Shown: positions 33,767 through 43,015, counted from the stretch's first letter. The stretch is 64,000 nucleotides of DNA from Phycisphaerales bacterium (GCA_029260575.1 JAJDDB010000003.1:124001-188000), one strand, 5' to 3'. Notes: generated by a model not told the origin, from the letters alone. Translations and numbers: made by a program.

Positions 33767-36109
33767 CTACGTGAACGCCAGTCCTCCGTTTCTCGCGGCA
33801 TCAACGAGCCGCTTCGTGTTGCGTGCGGTCTGTTCGGTGGCGGTCGCCGTCCGCTCCTGCGCGTCCGCTCCGCCAAGGAGCCCCTGTGCCGCAGCGGCAT
33901 TGAACGTGCCGCGCACCGTCACTCCGCGGGCGATCGTCTGGCCGAGGCCAGCGATGCGCTCCTGAAACTCATCGAGCAAACCCTGCGGCCTTCCTCGCGC
34001 CCCTGGGCCCGGCTCCTCGTCACCCTCCTCGCGTTGACGACGGGCGCGTTCGATCGCCTCGTCCAGCTTCGCTCGGGCGGCGTCCAACTCGCGCTGCGTC
34101 TCTTCGATCTTGTCGTCGGTCGCCTGGCGCAGCTTTTCCTGTGCCTCCTCGAACTGGCGCCCGATCTCGGCGAGCGTCCCCTCGTTGAGCTCAGCCGACT
34201 GGTCGCGCTGCCGCTGGCGCCGACGTTCCCGTTCGTCGAGCGCTCGCTGTCCCTCAGAATCGAGTTCCGCCAGACGCGAGTCGAGTTGGTCGTCGACCGC
34301 CCGCTTCGCCGCGTCCACATCGAGCGACGAGTCAAACAGCCCCTGGATCTCCAGCATCCGCTTTGCAACGAACGAGGTGGCGCTCTCCCAGACCTTCTTG
34401 AAGCCGGTCGCGAAGCTCGTCCAGGTCTTCGAGAGAAACGCAGTCGTCTCGATCCAAGCGACCTCGAGGGCGTGCCAGACGATCTGCGCTGCGGCCAGTG
34501 CCCCGAACCACATCTTCTGCGCAGTCGTGATGAAGAAGTTCCGGGCGGTGAGCCAGACCGAGTTGAGCGCGGCGACGCCCTTCTGCCAGATCAGCTTGAG
34601 GGACAGCCAGAGGATCTCGGCGGCCAGGGCCACGTCACCAGCAGCAAGGGCATCGGTGATTCCTTGCACCACCTTCGTGGCACGGTCGCGGAGCTTGCCG
34701 AATTGATCGCCGAGCCATTCGAGCGCGTCGCCAGCAACGCCGGTCGAGATGAGCAGTGCCGCGCCGAGGCCGACCACGGCGGCCACGATGAGCCCGATGG
34801 GAGACAGTAAGGCGCCGAGGACAGAGGCGATGACGCCGAGGGCCGTGCCCACGCCGGCGATGATCGCGGCCAGCGAACCGAAGACGGCACCAAGACCGAC
34901 GATCGCGGCGCCGGCGACGACAAGTGCGATCCCGACGCCAAGGACGATCGCAGTGACCTTGGCGATCGTCGCGATCAGTTCGCGATTGCGGTTGACGACC
35001 TTGGTAATCCAGCCTGCAATCTTCGCCAGTGCGTCGGCCGCCCGGCGCACGGGCTGCTCGATCGCTTCCCCGATGGCGATGGCGATTCCCTCGGCGGCCG
35101 AGAGCAGTCGGCGGAACGCACCGCCGATCCCGGCATCCATCTGGTCTGCGGTCTGTACCGCGATGCCCGCGGAACGCTGAATCTCATTCCGAAGGGTGTC
35201 GAACGCCTGACCCGACGATGCCAGCTTGAGCGCCGCCGCCTGGCCGCGCCCGAACAGCGACTCGAAGATGGCGAGGCGCTCGGCTGAACCGAGTCCCTGC
35301 GTGGCCTTGGCGAGATCATTGATGATGTCGGCCAGCGGTCGGAGGTTCCCGGCGGCATCCACGGCTTCGACACCAATCCGGCGAAGCTCAGCCTGCCGGG
35401 ATTCGTTGGCAAGGTTCTTGTACGCCCGAGCGAGCGCGTTGCCAGCGAGGCTCCCCTTGATGCCGTTGTTGGCGAGGATGCCGATCGCCGCGGCTACGTC
35501 CTCGATGCTCTCGCCAGCCTCAACGGCGAGCGGCGCGACGGGCTTGAAGGCCTCGAACAGATCCTCGAGCGTCTGGGCACTCTTGTTCGCCGTGGCCGTG
35601 AGCACGTCCGAGATGCGGCCCATTTCGGTGGCCGGCAGGTTGAAGCCGCGAAGTGCCGCACCTGCGATCTCCGTCGCACGCGGCAGTTCGGTACTCGTCG
35701 CGCGCGACAGAGCGAGGACCGCTTCGGTGCTGTCGAGGATCGCCTGGGGGTCGAAGCCAGCGCGGCCAAGCTCGGTCATTGCTTCGGCGACCTGGCCAGC
35801 CGTGAACGACGTCGTTCGGCCAAGCCGCTTCGCCTCTTCACGCAACGACTCGAACTGCTGCTCGGTCGCGCCCGTCACGGCGCGGACGACGCGCATGCGA
35901 TCGTCGAAGCCAGCGAACACTCGCGTGGAGATTGCGAAGCCAGCACCGATGCCGGCGCTGATGGCAGTCAACCGTGTACCGATCGCGCGGACGCTGTTGC
36001 CGAACGTCTGGAGCCGCCGCTGCGCGCGCCGAAGCCCTGCGGTCAGGCGATCGCTGACGCCCAGTTCGACGAACGCCCGGCCGGCGCGAATGCCGCTGGT
36101 GTTGGCCAA
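33767..36109 (-). CDS. Phage tail tape measure protein
   Basis: 780 residues. The N-terminal half has the TP901-type tape-measure core (FTAGQVAEAMTELGRAGFDP, EIAGAALRGFNLPATEMGRI, SIEDVAAAIGILANNGIKGS, FESLFGRGQAAALKLA). A block of membrane-like helices follows (about 375-460, rich in Val/Ala/Gly), then a long charged coiled coil (about 600-735, ALDERERRRQRQRDQ). This protein sets tail length and is ejected into the host envelope. With about 780 residues the predicted tail is of moderate length. Placed after the tail chaperones as expected in siphophages. Confidence 0.93.
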   Translation of the reverse strand: MANTSGIRAGRAFVELGVSDRLTAGLRRAQRRLQTFGNSVRAIGTRLTAISAGIGAGFAISTRVFAGFDDRMRVVRAVTGATEQQFESLREEAKRLGRTTSFTAGQVAEAMTELGRAGFDPQAILDSTEAVLALSRATSTELPRATEIAGAALRGFNLPATEMGRISDVLTATANKSAQTLEDLFEAFKPVAPLAVEAGESIEDVAAAIGILANNGIKGSLAGNALARAYKNLANESRQAELRRIGVEAVDAAGNLRPLADIINDLAKATQGLGSAERLAIFESLFGRGQAAALKLASSGQAFDTLRNEIQRSAGIAVQTADQMDAGIGGAFRRLLSAAEGIAIAIGEAIEQPVRRAADALAKIAGWITKVVNRNRELIATIAKVTAIVLGVGIALVVAGAAIVGLGAVFGSLAAIIAGVGTALGVIASVLGALLSPIGLIVAAVVGLGAALLISTGVAGDALEWLGDQFGKLRDRATKVVQGITDALAAGDVALAAEILWLSLKLIWQKGVAALNSVWLTARNFFITTAQKMWFGALAAAQIVWHALEVAWIETTAFLSKTWTSFATGFKKVWESATSFVAKRMLEIQGLFDSSLDVDAAKRAVDDQLDSRLAELDSEGQRALDERERRRQRQRDQSAELNEGTLAEIGRQFEEAQEKLRQATDDKIEETQRELDAARAKLDEAIERARRQREEGDEEPGPGARGRPQGLLDEFQERIAGLGQTIARGVTVRGTFNAAAAQGLLGGADAQERTATATEQTARNTKRLVDAARNGGLAFT

Positions 36110-36112
36110 GGG

Positions 36113-36571
36113 TCATCCTCCGTTCGATGAGCGGACGCTGTTGCGCCAGACAGCGGGCAGGTTCGAGCGTTCCTTCTCGAGCGCCGGTCGCATGTACGGA
36201 CGAGCGGCGATCCGGACGGTACGGCTCTGCTTGCGGCGACCGGCTCCACGGCGGCTACTGGAGACGATCTTTGTGGGGCCGCCGAACTCAAGCACGCTGG
36301 GCGCTCGCGATCGCCGGAACCCAACCGGGCCGACCACGACGGACTCGCTTCGCCGGTCATACCCAAAGAGGATGAAGCGTCGAAGAAGCCCCGTGTGACT
36401 CGAAGGTGGTTCACCCGCGCGGCTGGCGCGTTTGCGTTTGCGGATCGACGTGCGAGCCCGCTGCCGGATAAAGGCGCCTGCCCTCGACAGGGACCGTCGC
36501 TTTGCGTGATCGACGGCCCGGCGCACCTTCGGCCGATCGAAGAACAAGCTCTGGATTCGCATGTCGATCAT
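36113..36571 (-). CDS. Basic phage morphogenesis protein (HK97 gp10-like / tail completion candidate)
   Basis: 152 residues, strongly basic (VDHAKRRSLSRAGAFIRQRA; SIRKRKRASRAGEPPSSHTG). The pattern 'AGEPP..HTG.LR' with a C-terminal RPYMRPALEKE is typical of minor head-tail proteins such as HK97 gp10 that join tail to neck. It is unusual that it lies between the tail chaperone and the tape measure rather than before the tail tube. Confidence 0.7.
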   Translation of the reverse strand: MIDMRIQSLFFDRPKVRRAVDHAKRRSLSRAGAFIRQRARTSIRKRKRASRAGEPPSSHTGLLRRFILFGYDRRSESVVVGPVGFRRSRAPSVLEFGGPTKIVSSSRRGAGRRKQSRTVRIAARPYMRPALEKERSNLPAVWRNSVRSSNGG

Positions 36572-36590
36572 GAGCCAGCCATCCGGTGCG

Positions 36591-36830
36591 TCATGGGGTG
36601 AGCGCCTCCTTCGGAAGCGTCTTGTCGATGAACACGGTCTTCAGCACGCCGACGCCAACCTTGCTCGCAGGCGCCGCTCGTGCGAACGGATCGAAATCGC
36701 TGGGCCGCAACGCGCGGGACTTCTTCGGATCACGTTGCGTGTTGGCGATCAGCGCCATGAGGGCCGAGTTGCGAGCCCACTCCGATCGCTGACGGCCGTC
36801 GGCCATTGCGAGCAGCTCGCGAAGGGTCAA
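36591..36830 (-). CDS. Small tail-region protein, possible frameshift extension of the tail assembly chaperone
   Basis: 79 residues if started at TTG 36830, where TTGA overlaps the stop of the gene before it. It lacks a ribosome site of its own and is in the -1 frame relative to the upstream frame, just after a GGGCCCCTT run. This is the layout of gpG/gpGT-type tail chaperones, where the second frame is made only by ribosomal slippage. The sequence (LRELLAMADGRQRSEWARNS) is helical. Independent translation is not excluded. Confidence 0.6.
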   Translation of the reverse strand: MTLRELLAMADGRQRSEWARNSALMALIANTQRDPKKSRALRPSDFDPFARAAPASKVGVGVLKTVFIDKTLPKEALTP

Positions 36831-37336
36831 GGGGCCCGGATCGAGTCCGATGATTCCGGCACACTGCCAGATGAGTCGCCAGCACCCCCCGGAAGATGGC
36901 CCGGCACGAGTGCCTGCTCCGCCATCCGCTCCAACTCGCCGCTGTCGAGCTTCTCCTCGATCAGATCGCGCGCCTTGTCCATCACCCGATTCGTCGCTTC
37001 CAGTACCCGCCCGAGGTTCGCGCGGTCCCTCGGGCTCGGGCAGAAAGACACGAGGTCCTCCAGCAGCGCGGTCGTCGCATGCTCGATCGCATCGCCGGCC
37101 ATGGCGCGGCCGAACTCCTCGTCGGTGACCGGTGGCTCGCGTTCGTCGGCCTGCGGCTTGCAGACGGCGTAGATGATGTCGCAGAGAAGGATCGGATCGC
37201 GGATTAGCTTCTCGATGAGCGTGCCTTCCACGATCTCAAGGAGATCGACACCGACCAAGTCGCGCACCCGTTTGACGGCGGCGACGTTGATCGACACGTT
37301 CCAGGTTCGGTCGGCGTTGTCAGCGAAGGTCTTCAT
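36827..37336 (-). CDS. Putative tail assembly chaperone
   Basis: 169 residues, acidic and helical, located between tail tube and tape measure where siphophages encode their tail assembly chaperone. Starts MKTFADNADRTWNVSINVAA, with KRVRDLVGVDLLEIVEGTLI and FGRAMAGDAIEHATTALLED following; the style 'W.. V..AA.KRV..' is seen in many chaperone-position genes of phages. It ends at a possible -1 slip site. Identification rests on position more than on motifs. Confidence 0.68.
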   Translation of the reverse strand: MKTFADNADRTWNVSINVAAVKRVRDLVGVDLLEIVEGTLIEKLIRDPILLCDIIYAVCKPQADEREPPVTDEEFGRAMAGDAIEHATTALLEDLVSFCPSPRDRANLGRVLEATNRVMDKARDLIEEKLDSGELERMAEQALVPGHLPGGAGDSSGSVPESSDSIRAP

Positions 37337-37339
37337 GGA

Positions 37340-37771
37340 TCAACTGCCTCCGATCCAGCTCGGGGGCGTCGTCGAGTAGGTGACCTTCGCAGTGACGGAG
37401 ACCATGATCGCTTCCTCGAGCGCCTCCGAACGGGAGAACGAGGTGATCATGAAGTCCGCCTGAAGGCCCTCGCCGCTGTCGCCGTCGAGGATCTGGAGAC
37501 CGATGATGCCGTTGCCGAGGTACGCGTCCTTGATGGCGTCGAACCCGGCGTCGCCGGTGTCCCAGACCATCTCGAACTCGACGCTGGCCTCCTTGAGGGT
37601 GGCGACGATCGCGCGCCAGCCGTCGTTGCCGCGCGTGGTCACGTCCGCCTCGCCTGCTTCGAGCGAGAGGGTCACGTCCTTCGTGTTCGTGAGCTCAAGC
37701 CACGAGCCGGCGCCGTCCTGGCCACCGACCTTGTAATTGAGCGTCGCTTCCATGCCGAGCTTGATGGCCAC
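37340..37771 (-). CDS. Major tail tube protein
   Basis: 143 residues, beta-rich. LGMEATLNYKVGGQDG at the start, LELTNTKDVTLSLEAGEADV and TTRGNDGWRAIVATLKEASV in the middle match the TP901-1-like tail tube family, where 'D(V/T)T.TTR....W' is the recurring signature. It is expected to polymerise into the tail tube around the tape measure. Confidence 0.85.
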   Translation of the reverse strand: MAIKLGMEATLNYKVGGQDGAGSWLELTNTKDVTLSLEAGEADVTTRGNDGWRAIVATLKEASVEFEMVWDTGDAGFDAIKDAYLGNGIIGLQILDGDSGEGLQADFMITSFSRSEALEEAIMVSVTAKVTYSTTPPSWIGGS

Positions 37772-37783
37772 GGCTGTTCCTCC

Positions 37784-38053
37784 TTACACCGTTCGCGTTG
37801 CGCCGGTGACCATGAGAAAATCACCCAAGCCGTTGCTCTTGGCCTGGAGTTGTGAGAGGTCCACGCCTTCGAGTGTGAACTGCTGGCCCCGGTCCATGGG
37901 CAATTCGGTGACGCCGTCGTCGCAGAGGAGGACAGCGTTGTCGGCTGAGGGGTTGCGGATCGTGAAAGTACCGACGAGTCGTTCCGATGTGAGCGGCTGA
38001 AAGGTGACGGGCAAGTTGATCCTGCGGATGATGGGCGTGTTCACGATTGGCAC
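37784..38053 (-). CDS. Small phage protein of unknown function between connector and tail tube
   Basis: 89 residues, beta-rich (LPVTFQPLTSERLVGTFTIR, VLLCDDGVTELPMDRGQQFT). Spacing to both neighbours is under 15 bases. Possibly a neck or tail-tube accessory protein by position; no family recognised. Confidence 0.65.
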   Translation of the reverse strand: MPIVNTPIIRRINLPVTFQPLTSERLVGTFTIRNPSADNAVLLCDDGVTELPMDRGQQFTLEGVDLSQLQAKSNGLGDFLMVTGATRTV

Positions 38054-38057
38054 CTCA

Positions 38058-38480
38058 TCACCGTTTCACCCGGTAAGTCACGGTCAGCACGCTGGTGAGC
38101 TGCCGATGCTGGTCCAGATGCTCGGACGACACGACCGGGTCGTGATCGATCGCTACCCATGCCGCCTGCGGGTAGTCGGTGAGTCGCTTCAGCCGTAGGT
38201 GATCGGCGATCTCTTCCGCCAGAGCGAGCAGCTCGTCCACGCGGGCGTCGTCATCGATCTTCTGCTGGATGCCGACATCCACGGCGCAGTCGAAGAAGGA
38301 GTGCTGGCGCGTGGCGTTGCGGATCTCGACTGACTTCGGCACGACGCTCACGCGGAGCGTCTGCAACTCCGGCAGATCGAAGGAAGGCTGATGGAGCCGT
38401 TCGGCCGTGAAGTCCTCGACGAAGGTGCCAGCGTTGAGTGACGCGGCCACAGCATCTGCGATGTCGATGATGACGCTCAT
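38058..38480 (-). CDS. Phage tail terminator / completion protein candidate
   Basis: 140 residues. MSVIIDIADAVAASLNAGTF at the start and a C-terminal LTSVLTVTYRVKR resemble tail terminator (gpU-like) proteins that cap the tail; the mixed alpha/beta pattern agrees. Overlaps the preceding gene by four bases and precedes the tail-tube gene. Confidence 0.68.
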   Translation of the reverse strand: MSVIIDIADAVAASLNAGTFVEDFTAERLHQPSFDLPELQTLRVSVVPKSVEIRNATRQHSFFDCAVDVGIQQKIDDDARVDELLALAEEIADHLRLKRLTDYPQAAWVAIDHDPVVSSEHLDQHRQLTSVLTVTYRVKR

Positions 38481-38869
38481 GCGGCCTCCGTCGCGACGTG
38501 CTTGGTGTGAATGCGGAGCGCCTTGCGATAGGGGTCGCTGTACCGGAACGGCGGCTCCCCACCCGGCGCCATGACCTCGTAGACGAAGACGCTCGCGCCC
38601 GACGTCTCGTGGATGCGATCGCCTGCCGCCGGAAGGACGAGTTCGGTGTCCAGGACGAGATCGGCGGTGCGGATCAGGTAGTCCCGAGACTCGAGGCGCT
38701 GAATGCCGCCGAACTCGTCCGCCTGTTCGAAGGTCGTCTGTCCGATGGTGGCCGAGACCTCTACGGACAACGCGCTGCGGTGATAGACCACGGTGCGCGT
38801 CATGTGCGCGTGCCGCTGGTCATCGAGGAACTGGGCGCCTTGTTCGAGGAGATCAGCCATCGGGTTCAC
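38477..38869 (-). CDS. Head-tail joining protein candidate
   Basis: 130 residues from GTG 38869 (GTGA overlap), or 127 from ATG 38860. Motifs such as RIHETSGASVFVYEVMAPGG and a small beta-barrel pattern are consistent with head-closure proteins that sit between capsid and tail terminator genes. Position is the main evidence. Confidence 0.65.
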   Translation of the reverse strand: MNPMADLLEQGAQFLDDQRHAHMTRTVVYHRSALSVEVSATIGQTTFEQADEFGGIQRLESRDYLIRTADLVLDTELVLPAAGDRIHETSGASVFVYEVMAPGGEPPFRYSDPYRKALRIHTKHVATEAA

Positions 38870-39207
38870 TGGCTCAGCCGAATGCGGACCACCGTGGCGT
38901 CGTCGTCCGCCGCGAGAACGCTGCGCCCGATCTTCTTGTTCGTGCCGGCGCCGCTGTCCGTGGTGGCCTCGGTGTTGCCCGCGTCCCAGAAGACATCGAG
39001 CCCGGCGCCGATTGCCGTGCCCACGCCGCTCGCCTTCGGGAACTCGAAGACGCCGGCGACGTCGAGCGAGCCGAGCGTGTTGGCGGCGATGTCGCGCTTG
39101 GCGACGCCGATGAGATCGTTGAGGACGACCACGTCGCCAGCACTGACGTTGGCGCCAGGCGTGTAGTCGATCGAGTCGCCCTGTTGGATGAACGTTGCGG
39201 TGGCCAT
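38866..39207 (-). CDS. DUF2190-family capsid-associated protein
   Basis: 113 residues from ATG 39207, preceded by AAGGAG. ATFIQQGDSIDYTPGANVSA, GDVVVLNDLIGVAKRDIAAN and LDVAGVFEFPKASG are the hallmark phrases of DUF2190, a capsid decoration or stabilising protein family encoded next to major capsid genes in many Mu-like and siphophages. Confidence 0.85.
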   Translation of the reverse strand: MATATFIQQGDSIDYTPGANVSAGDVVVLNDLIGVAKRDIAANTLGSLDVAGVFEFPKASGVGTAIGAGLDVFWDAGNTEATTDSGAGTNKKIGRSVLAADDDATVVRIRLSQ

Positions 39208-39253
39208 GGTTGGCTGCTCCTTCACGTGGTGGGAACCTCAGTGGGAGCGTGGC

Positions 39254-41317
39254 TTACGCCTCGCCCTTCATCTTCACGCCGCCGCGAGGCTCCTGCTTCG
39301 CGACACCGAAGTCGTGGTAGCCGCGCATCTGGATGCCGAGGTTGTTGAAGTCGGCGTCGGCGCTCTCCACCGTCGGCTGCTGCTGGCCGTTGAGGAACGC
39401 GACCTCGACGACGGGCATGTCAGCGGGATCGGCGAGGATGTACCACGCCAGGCCACTTGCACCCGTGTACTTGGGGTTGCTCAGGTAGCTCGAACGGACA
39501 GGGCGGAACTTGCCGGCGTGCGGGTTGGACACCGGCGTCTTCTTCGTGGAGGACGGATCGCGCAGTTCCGTCGAGTTCATGATCTGCGTCGCCGGCACGT
39601 AGAGGCCGTTGGGGACGAGCAGGATCACCGGCGCGACCGCGAGCGGGTGTCCGTCAGGGTCGGTCTGGTCGAGGAACATCGTCTCGGCCTGCGTGAGCGC
39701 GTCGATGCCGAGCGCGGTTCCCACACCGTCGGCGTAGTTGTTGTTGCCAGCGGTGAAGAACGCAGCGTTGCTCAGGAACTCGGCCCAGAAGACGTCGTTG
39801 AGCTTGAGAGCGCCGCCGCGGCCAAGCCGGCGCGGCACTGCCGTCAGAGCATCGAGGTCGTCGTTGATCAGGTCGCGCCGATCGATGCCGAACATCCGGC
39901 CGTAGGTCTTGGCCTGGTTCGTGTACGCAGTCTCGCCGACGGTGGCGTGCTTCAGCTCGCCTCCGGGGGCGATCTCCTCGTAGACGAAGCCGCCGGTCAG
40001 CGAGTAGCTGCTGACCTGCTTGAAGTCGCGTACTGAGCGGATCCCGGCGATGTCGCGCCACGTCGACTCGACCGCGTCAAAGCCGGCGCGGAGGAACTTG
40101 TTGGCCACGTTCGAGAGGATGCCCGGCAGCGTCATGGTGCTGAAGCCGGCGGCTTGCATGTCGTTGGCGAAGGCGAACTGGAGCAGTCCCTTCAGGTCGC
40201 TGCGCCCGAAGCCGCGGTAGCCGTTGGCTTGGGCGAAGATCAGGAGCGTTTCACACAGGCCGAGCCCGTGGCGATACTCACGGCTCGCCGCTTCGACTGT
40301 TCGCTCGCCGAACTGGGCCGTCAGCGTCTCGGGGTCGAGCCCGCCAGCCATGCACAAGGCCGCTTCGATGATCGAGCCTTCCACGCGATCGCTTTGCGGT
40401 CGCGGTCCGCCGACGCCCTCGTAGGTCCGGCTGAGCCGCATGACCTCAAGTTGGTACTTGTCGGGTTTCCATCCGGCCTCGAGCGCCGCGTGGGCGAGGC
40501 GGCCAAGATCGTCCGCGAGCTCCGGCCGCTGCGTGAGCACCTCGGCGGTCATCGCCTGGATGCGCTGGCGGCGATCGGCCTCGTTGCGGGCACGCGCGGT
40601 GATCTGGTCGATCTCTGCGGCCGGATCGCTGGCGGTGACGTTGCCGCTGCGCCGCTGGGGCGCCGGCTGCGTCGCATCGATCGTGGTGTCGTCGCTCGCC
40701 GTATCGGCTGCCGTGACATCCGCGGTGCCGGGAGTCTGGGTATTGCGGGGGTCAGGCATGGCCTGCGTCTCCTTGTGGTGCTGAGCAGCGATTCGGGCCT
40801 GCGTCTGCTGGTCCGCGCCGAGATCGACGAAGCTGATTTCGTTGAGGGTGGTCTTGTGGGCGACGTAGATGGGGCCGTTGAACTTCCGTCCGTTGACGGT
40901 CACCGCGACGTCGCGCTTGATGAACTCGAGCTCGTCCACGGACGCGCCGATCGAGGCCTGCCACGGGAAGCCCTTCTTCCCGCTCGCCACGATCTCCTGC
41001 GCAGCCGGGGTGTCGCGAGAGACGAGTCCCTCGGCGATGAGTTGACCGTCTTCGACGGCGATGCGTTCGGTGTGTCCGACGCCTTCGAACGCCGAGTGCT
41101 GGAACCGCACCGGCCGGCGCTGCGTCGGGATCTTCATGCCGTCGAGGTTGACGACGACCGGATACGAGAACCCGAGCGTCCGGATCGGACCGCCCGTGTA
41201 GGCGATCATCGAAAAGCGCGGCAGACGGCTCTCGCCACCGCCCTCTGCTGAAGGCGCCGCAGCTTCGATCGCGACCTCGCAGTCGATCGCCAGAATGTCA
41301 GGCGTCGTCTTCGTCAT
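39254..41317 (-). CDS. Prohead protease fused to major capsid protein
   Basis: 687 residues from ATG 41317. The N-terminal part (to about 185) is an HK97-type prohead protease: VRFQHSAFEGVGHTERIAVE, FPWQASIGASVDELEF and HKTTLNEISFVDLGAD, with catalytic His and Ser candidates. A low-complexity Ala/Thr/Asp linker (about 190-260) leads to a Mu/HK97-fold capsid domain (LPGILSNVANKFLRAGFDAV, VSSYSLTGGFVYEEIAPGGE, LVPNGLYVPATQIMNS). Cleavage between the two would release capsid subunits. MPDPRNT after the protease could be an internal start. Overlaps the portal stop by 20 bases. Confidence 0.9.
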   Translation of the reverse strand: MTKTTPDILAIDCEVAIEAAAPSAEGGGESRLPRFSMIAYTGGPIRTLGFSYPVVVNLDGMKIPTQRRPVRFQHSAFEGVGHTERIAVEDGQLIAEGLVSRDTPAAQEIVASGKKGFPWQASIGASVDELEFIKRDVAVTVNGRKFNGPIYVAHKTTLNEISFVDLGADQQTQARIAAQHHKETQAMPDPRNTQTPGTADVTAADTASDDTTIDATQPAPQRRSGNVTASDPAAEIDQITARARNEADRRQRIQAMTAEVLTQRPELADDLGRLAHAALEAGWKPDKYQLEVMRLSRTYEGVGGPRPQSDRVEGSIIEAALCMAGGLDPETLTAQFGERTVEAASREYRHGLGLCETLLIFAQANGYRGFGRSDLKGLLQFAFANDMQAAGFSTMTLPGILSNVANKFLRAGFDAVESTWRDIAGIRSVRDFKQVSSYSLTGGFVYEEIAPGGELKHATVGETAYTNQAKTYGRMFGIDRRDLINDDLDALTAVPRRLGRGGALKLNDVFWAEFLSNAAFFTAGNNNYADGVGTALGIDALTQAETMFLDQTDPDGHPLAVAPVILLVPNGLYVPATQIMNSTELRDPSSTKKTPVSNPHAGKFRPVRSSYLSNPKYTGASGLAWYILADPADMPVVEVAFLNGQQQPTVESADADFNNLGIQMRGYHDFGVAKQEPRGGVKMKGEA

Positions 41318-42785
41318 CGTCCTCGTCCTTCGTGCCAACAGGGGTGGCGGTAGCTGAGGCCACATCAGGCTCCGGCTGGATGCCGAGCGATGCCATCAAC
41401 TCGCGTTCCTTAGCGATCTGCCGCAGCTCTGCTTCCCAGTCGAGTCCCTGACGGGCGTACTCACGCGCAAGCGACGTCGTCCGGCTCTCGATCCGGGTGG
41501 CCTGCGCGTTCGCTTCCTTCGCTGGATCGACGTGTTCGTTGCCGTCCCAGAACCACTGGTGCTTGCGCGATGCCCCGCGCATCCGCATTGATTGCGGGAG
41601 CAGGTCCTCGACGAGGACGGCTTCGTCCAGCCAGGCATCGAAGATGCGATCGAGCACAGTGCGCTCGATGTTCGCCTGCTCGATGCGGATGCTCTTGAAG
41701 TACGTCTGGTGGTCGAGCCGCCCGGACGCGTAGTTGTAGCCGGACGAGTTGCCTGCAGCGACGTTGAACGGCATGCTCAGGCAACGCGCGATCTCGTTGA
41801 GGATCTCGCGTTTGAACTCGGCGTAGGTCGTCGCCGGCTGCTCGGCCTTGAGCTGTGCCATCTTCCAACCGCCGGGCATCGTGAGGAGCATGCGCTGTTC
41901 GAGCTCGATGGCGTCCATTGGCTCGACGTCCTCGGCCTCGCCGTTGGCGGGCGCGTCGGTGTAGAGCACACCGGCAAAGTCGGCAGCGGTCTCAGCCGCG
42001 GCAATGACCGCCAGCGTGAATCGCCGGAGCTGCGCGAAGAGCGGCAAGGCCGGCGTGATGTCTGGGATGCCGCGGCTCTGGCCCGGCCGATCGGCGCGGA
42101 AGTAGTGGATGATCACGGCCGCCGGGATGCGGTCGTACTCGAGGCCGGTCGTCCACCGCAGATCGCCGGGATGCTGCTTGAGGACGTGGTACTGCAATGG
42201 GTTGCCGAACTCGTCGAAGACGATGCCGTCAATCGCGCGAGGCTGCGTGGTACGGAGATCCGGCGTCGCGATCTGGTCGGCCTCGATGAGGCGGACATCA
42301 AGTTGCACTGGCGAGGCATGCCGCGGATTGCGAGCGAGGAGCATGAAGCTCTCGCCGGAGTCGGCCCGGGCCATCCGCATGGAGCGGAGCTTGGCTGCCA
42401 GGCCGACCGCGCACGCCCAGTCGGTGAAGGCAGACTCGATGCGGCGGTCCGCGTCCGGGTCACCGGTCAGCATCTGCAGACGAGGCCCGGTTCCCACGAC
42501 GTCGTTGGCAAGCGTGCAGACAATCCCGCGGGCGTAGCTGTTGTTCGCAACCTCGTATCGGGCGCGGTTGCGAAGTACGCGCCGGACCTCAGGGTTCGCC
42601 GCGGAGTCCGCACTCAAGCCGTCAGCGTTGGCCCAATGGCGGCGGTTCCCATCCGTGGTCACCGCCGCGTCATACCGAGCTTGGAGGCCGCGGCGCAGCG
42701 GCAGGGTCATGGCCACCGCGCGCTGCGTCTCCCGCTTGGGCGCGTCGTTGTCGGGGCGCCGAGATGTGCGGAAGAGTCCGAGCAT
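41298..42785 (-). CDS. Phage portal protein (lambda family)
   Basis: 495 residues from ATG 42785; the longer open frame upstream lies over another gene. Contains SYARGIVCTLANDVVGTGPR, IHYFRADRPGQSRGIPDITP, and MPFNVAAGNSSGYNYASGRL, all recurrent in lambda gpB-type portals. It forms the dodecameric DNA gateway. An acidic tail (DEDDDEDDA) ends the protein. It starts two bases after the stop of the preceding small gene. Confidence 0.93.
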   Translation of the reverse strand: MLGLFRTSRRPDNDAPKRETQRAVAMTLPLRRGLQARYDAAVTTDGNRRHWANADGLSADSAANPEVRRVLRNRARYEVANNSYARGIVCTLANDVVGTGPRLQMLTGDPDADRRIESAFTDWACAVGLAAKLRSMRMARADSGESFMLLARNPRHASPVQLDVRLIEADQIATPDLRTTQPRAIDGIVFDEFGNPLQYHVLKQHPGDLRWTTGLEYDRIPAAVIIHYFRADRPGQSRGIPDITPALPLFAQLRRFTLAVIAAAETAADFAGVLYTDAPANGEAEDVEPMDAIELEQRMLLTMPGGWKMAQLKAEQPATTYAEFKREILNEIARCLSMPFNVAAGNSSGYNYASGRLDHQTYFKSIRIEQANIERTVLDRIFDAWLDEAVLVEDLLPQSMRMRGASRKHQWFWDGNEHVDPAKEANAQATRIESRTTSLAREYARQGLDWEAELRQIAKERELMASLGIQPEPDVASATATPVGTKDEDDDEDDA

Positions 42786-42787
42786 CG

Positions 42788-43015
42788 TCACCCCGTCGTT
42801 CCATGCGGGATGGCCCGGGTGATCTTGATCCCGAGTCCCTTCTTCTTGACCGCGTCCTTGGAGTTCAGATAGCGGTCGGCCTCGATCTGATCTGTCAGAC
42901 CGTGCTGCTCCACGCTCCCGGCATCGCCCGATGCGCGCTTCGGCCCCGAGGCGTTGTCCTTGATGGTGTCCGTGAGGTCGTCGGGCAAGGGTGTGATCTC
43001 CGAGCGACGACACAT
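42788..43015 (-). CDS. Small phage protein before the portal gene (head completion candidate)
   Basis: 75 residues. LTDTIKDNASGPKRASGDAG and IEADRYLNSKDAVKKKGLGI are hydrophilic, ending with a basic strand. In lambda-like phages a gpW-like or other short protein is encoded here. Family not recognised; coupling to the portal gene (two-base gap) supports expression. Confidence 0.65.
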   Translation of the reverse strand: MCRRSEITPLPDDLTDTIKDNASGPKRASGDAGSVEQHGLTDQIEADRYLNSKDAVKKKGLGIKITRAIPHGTTG

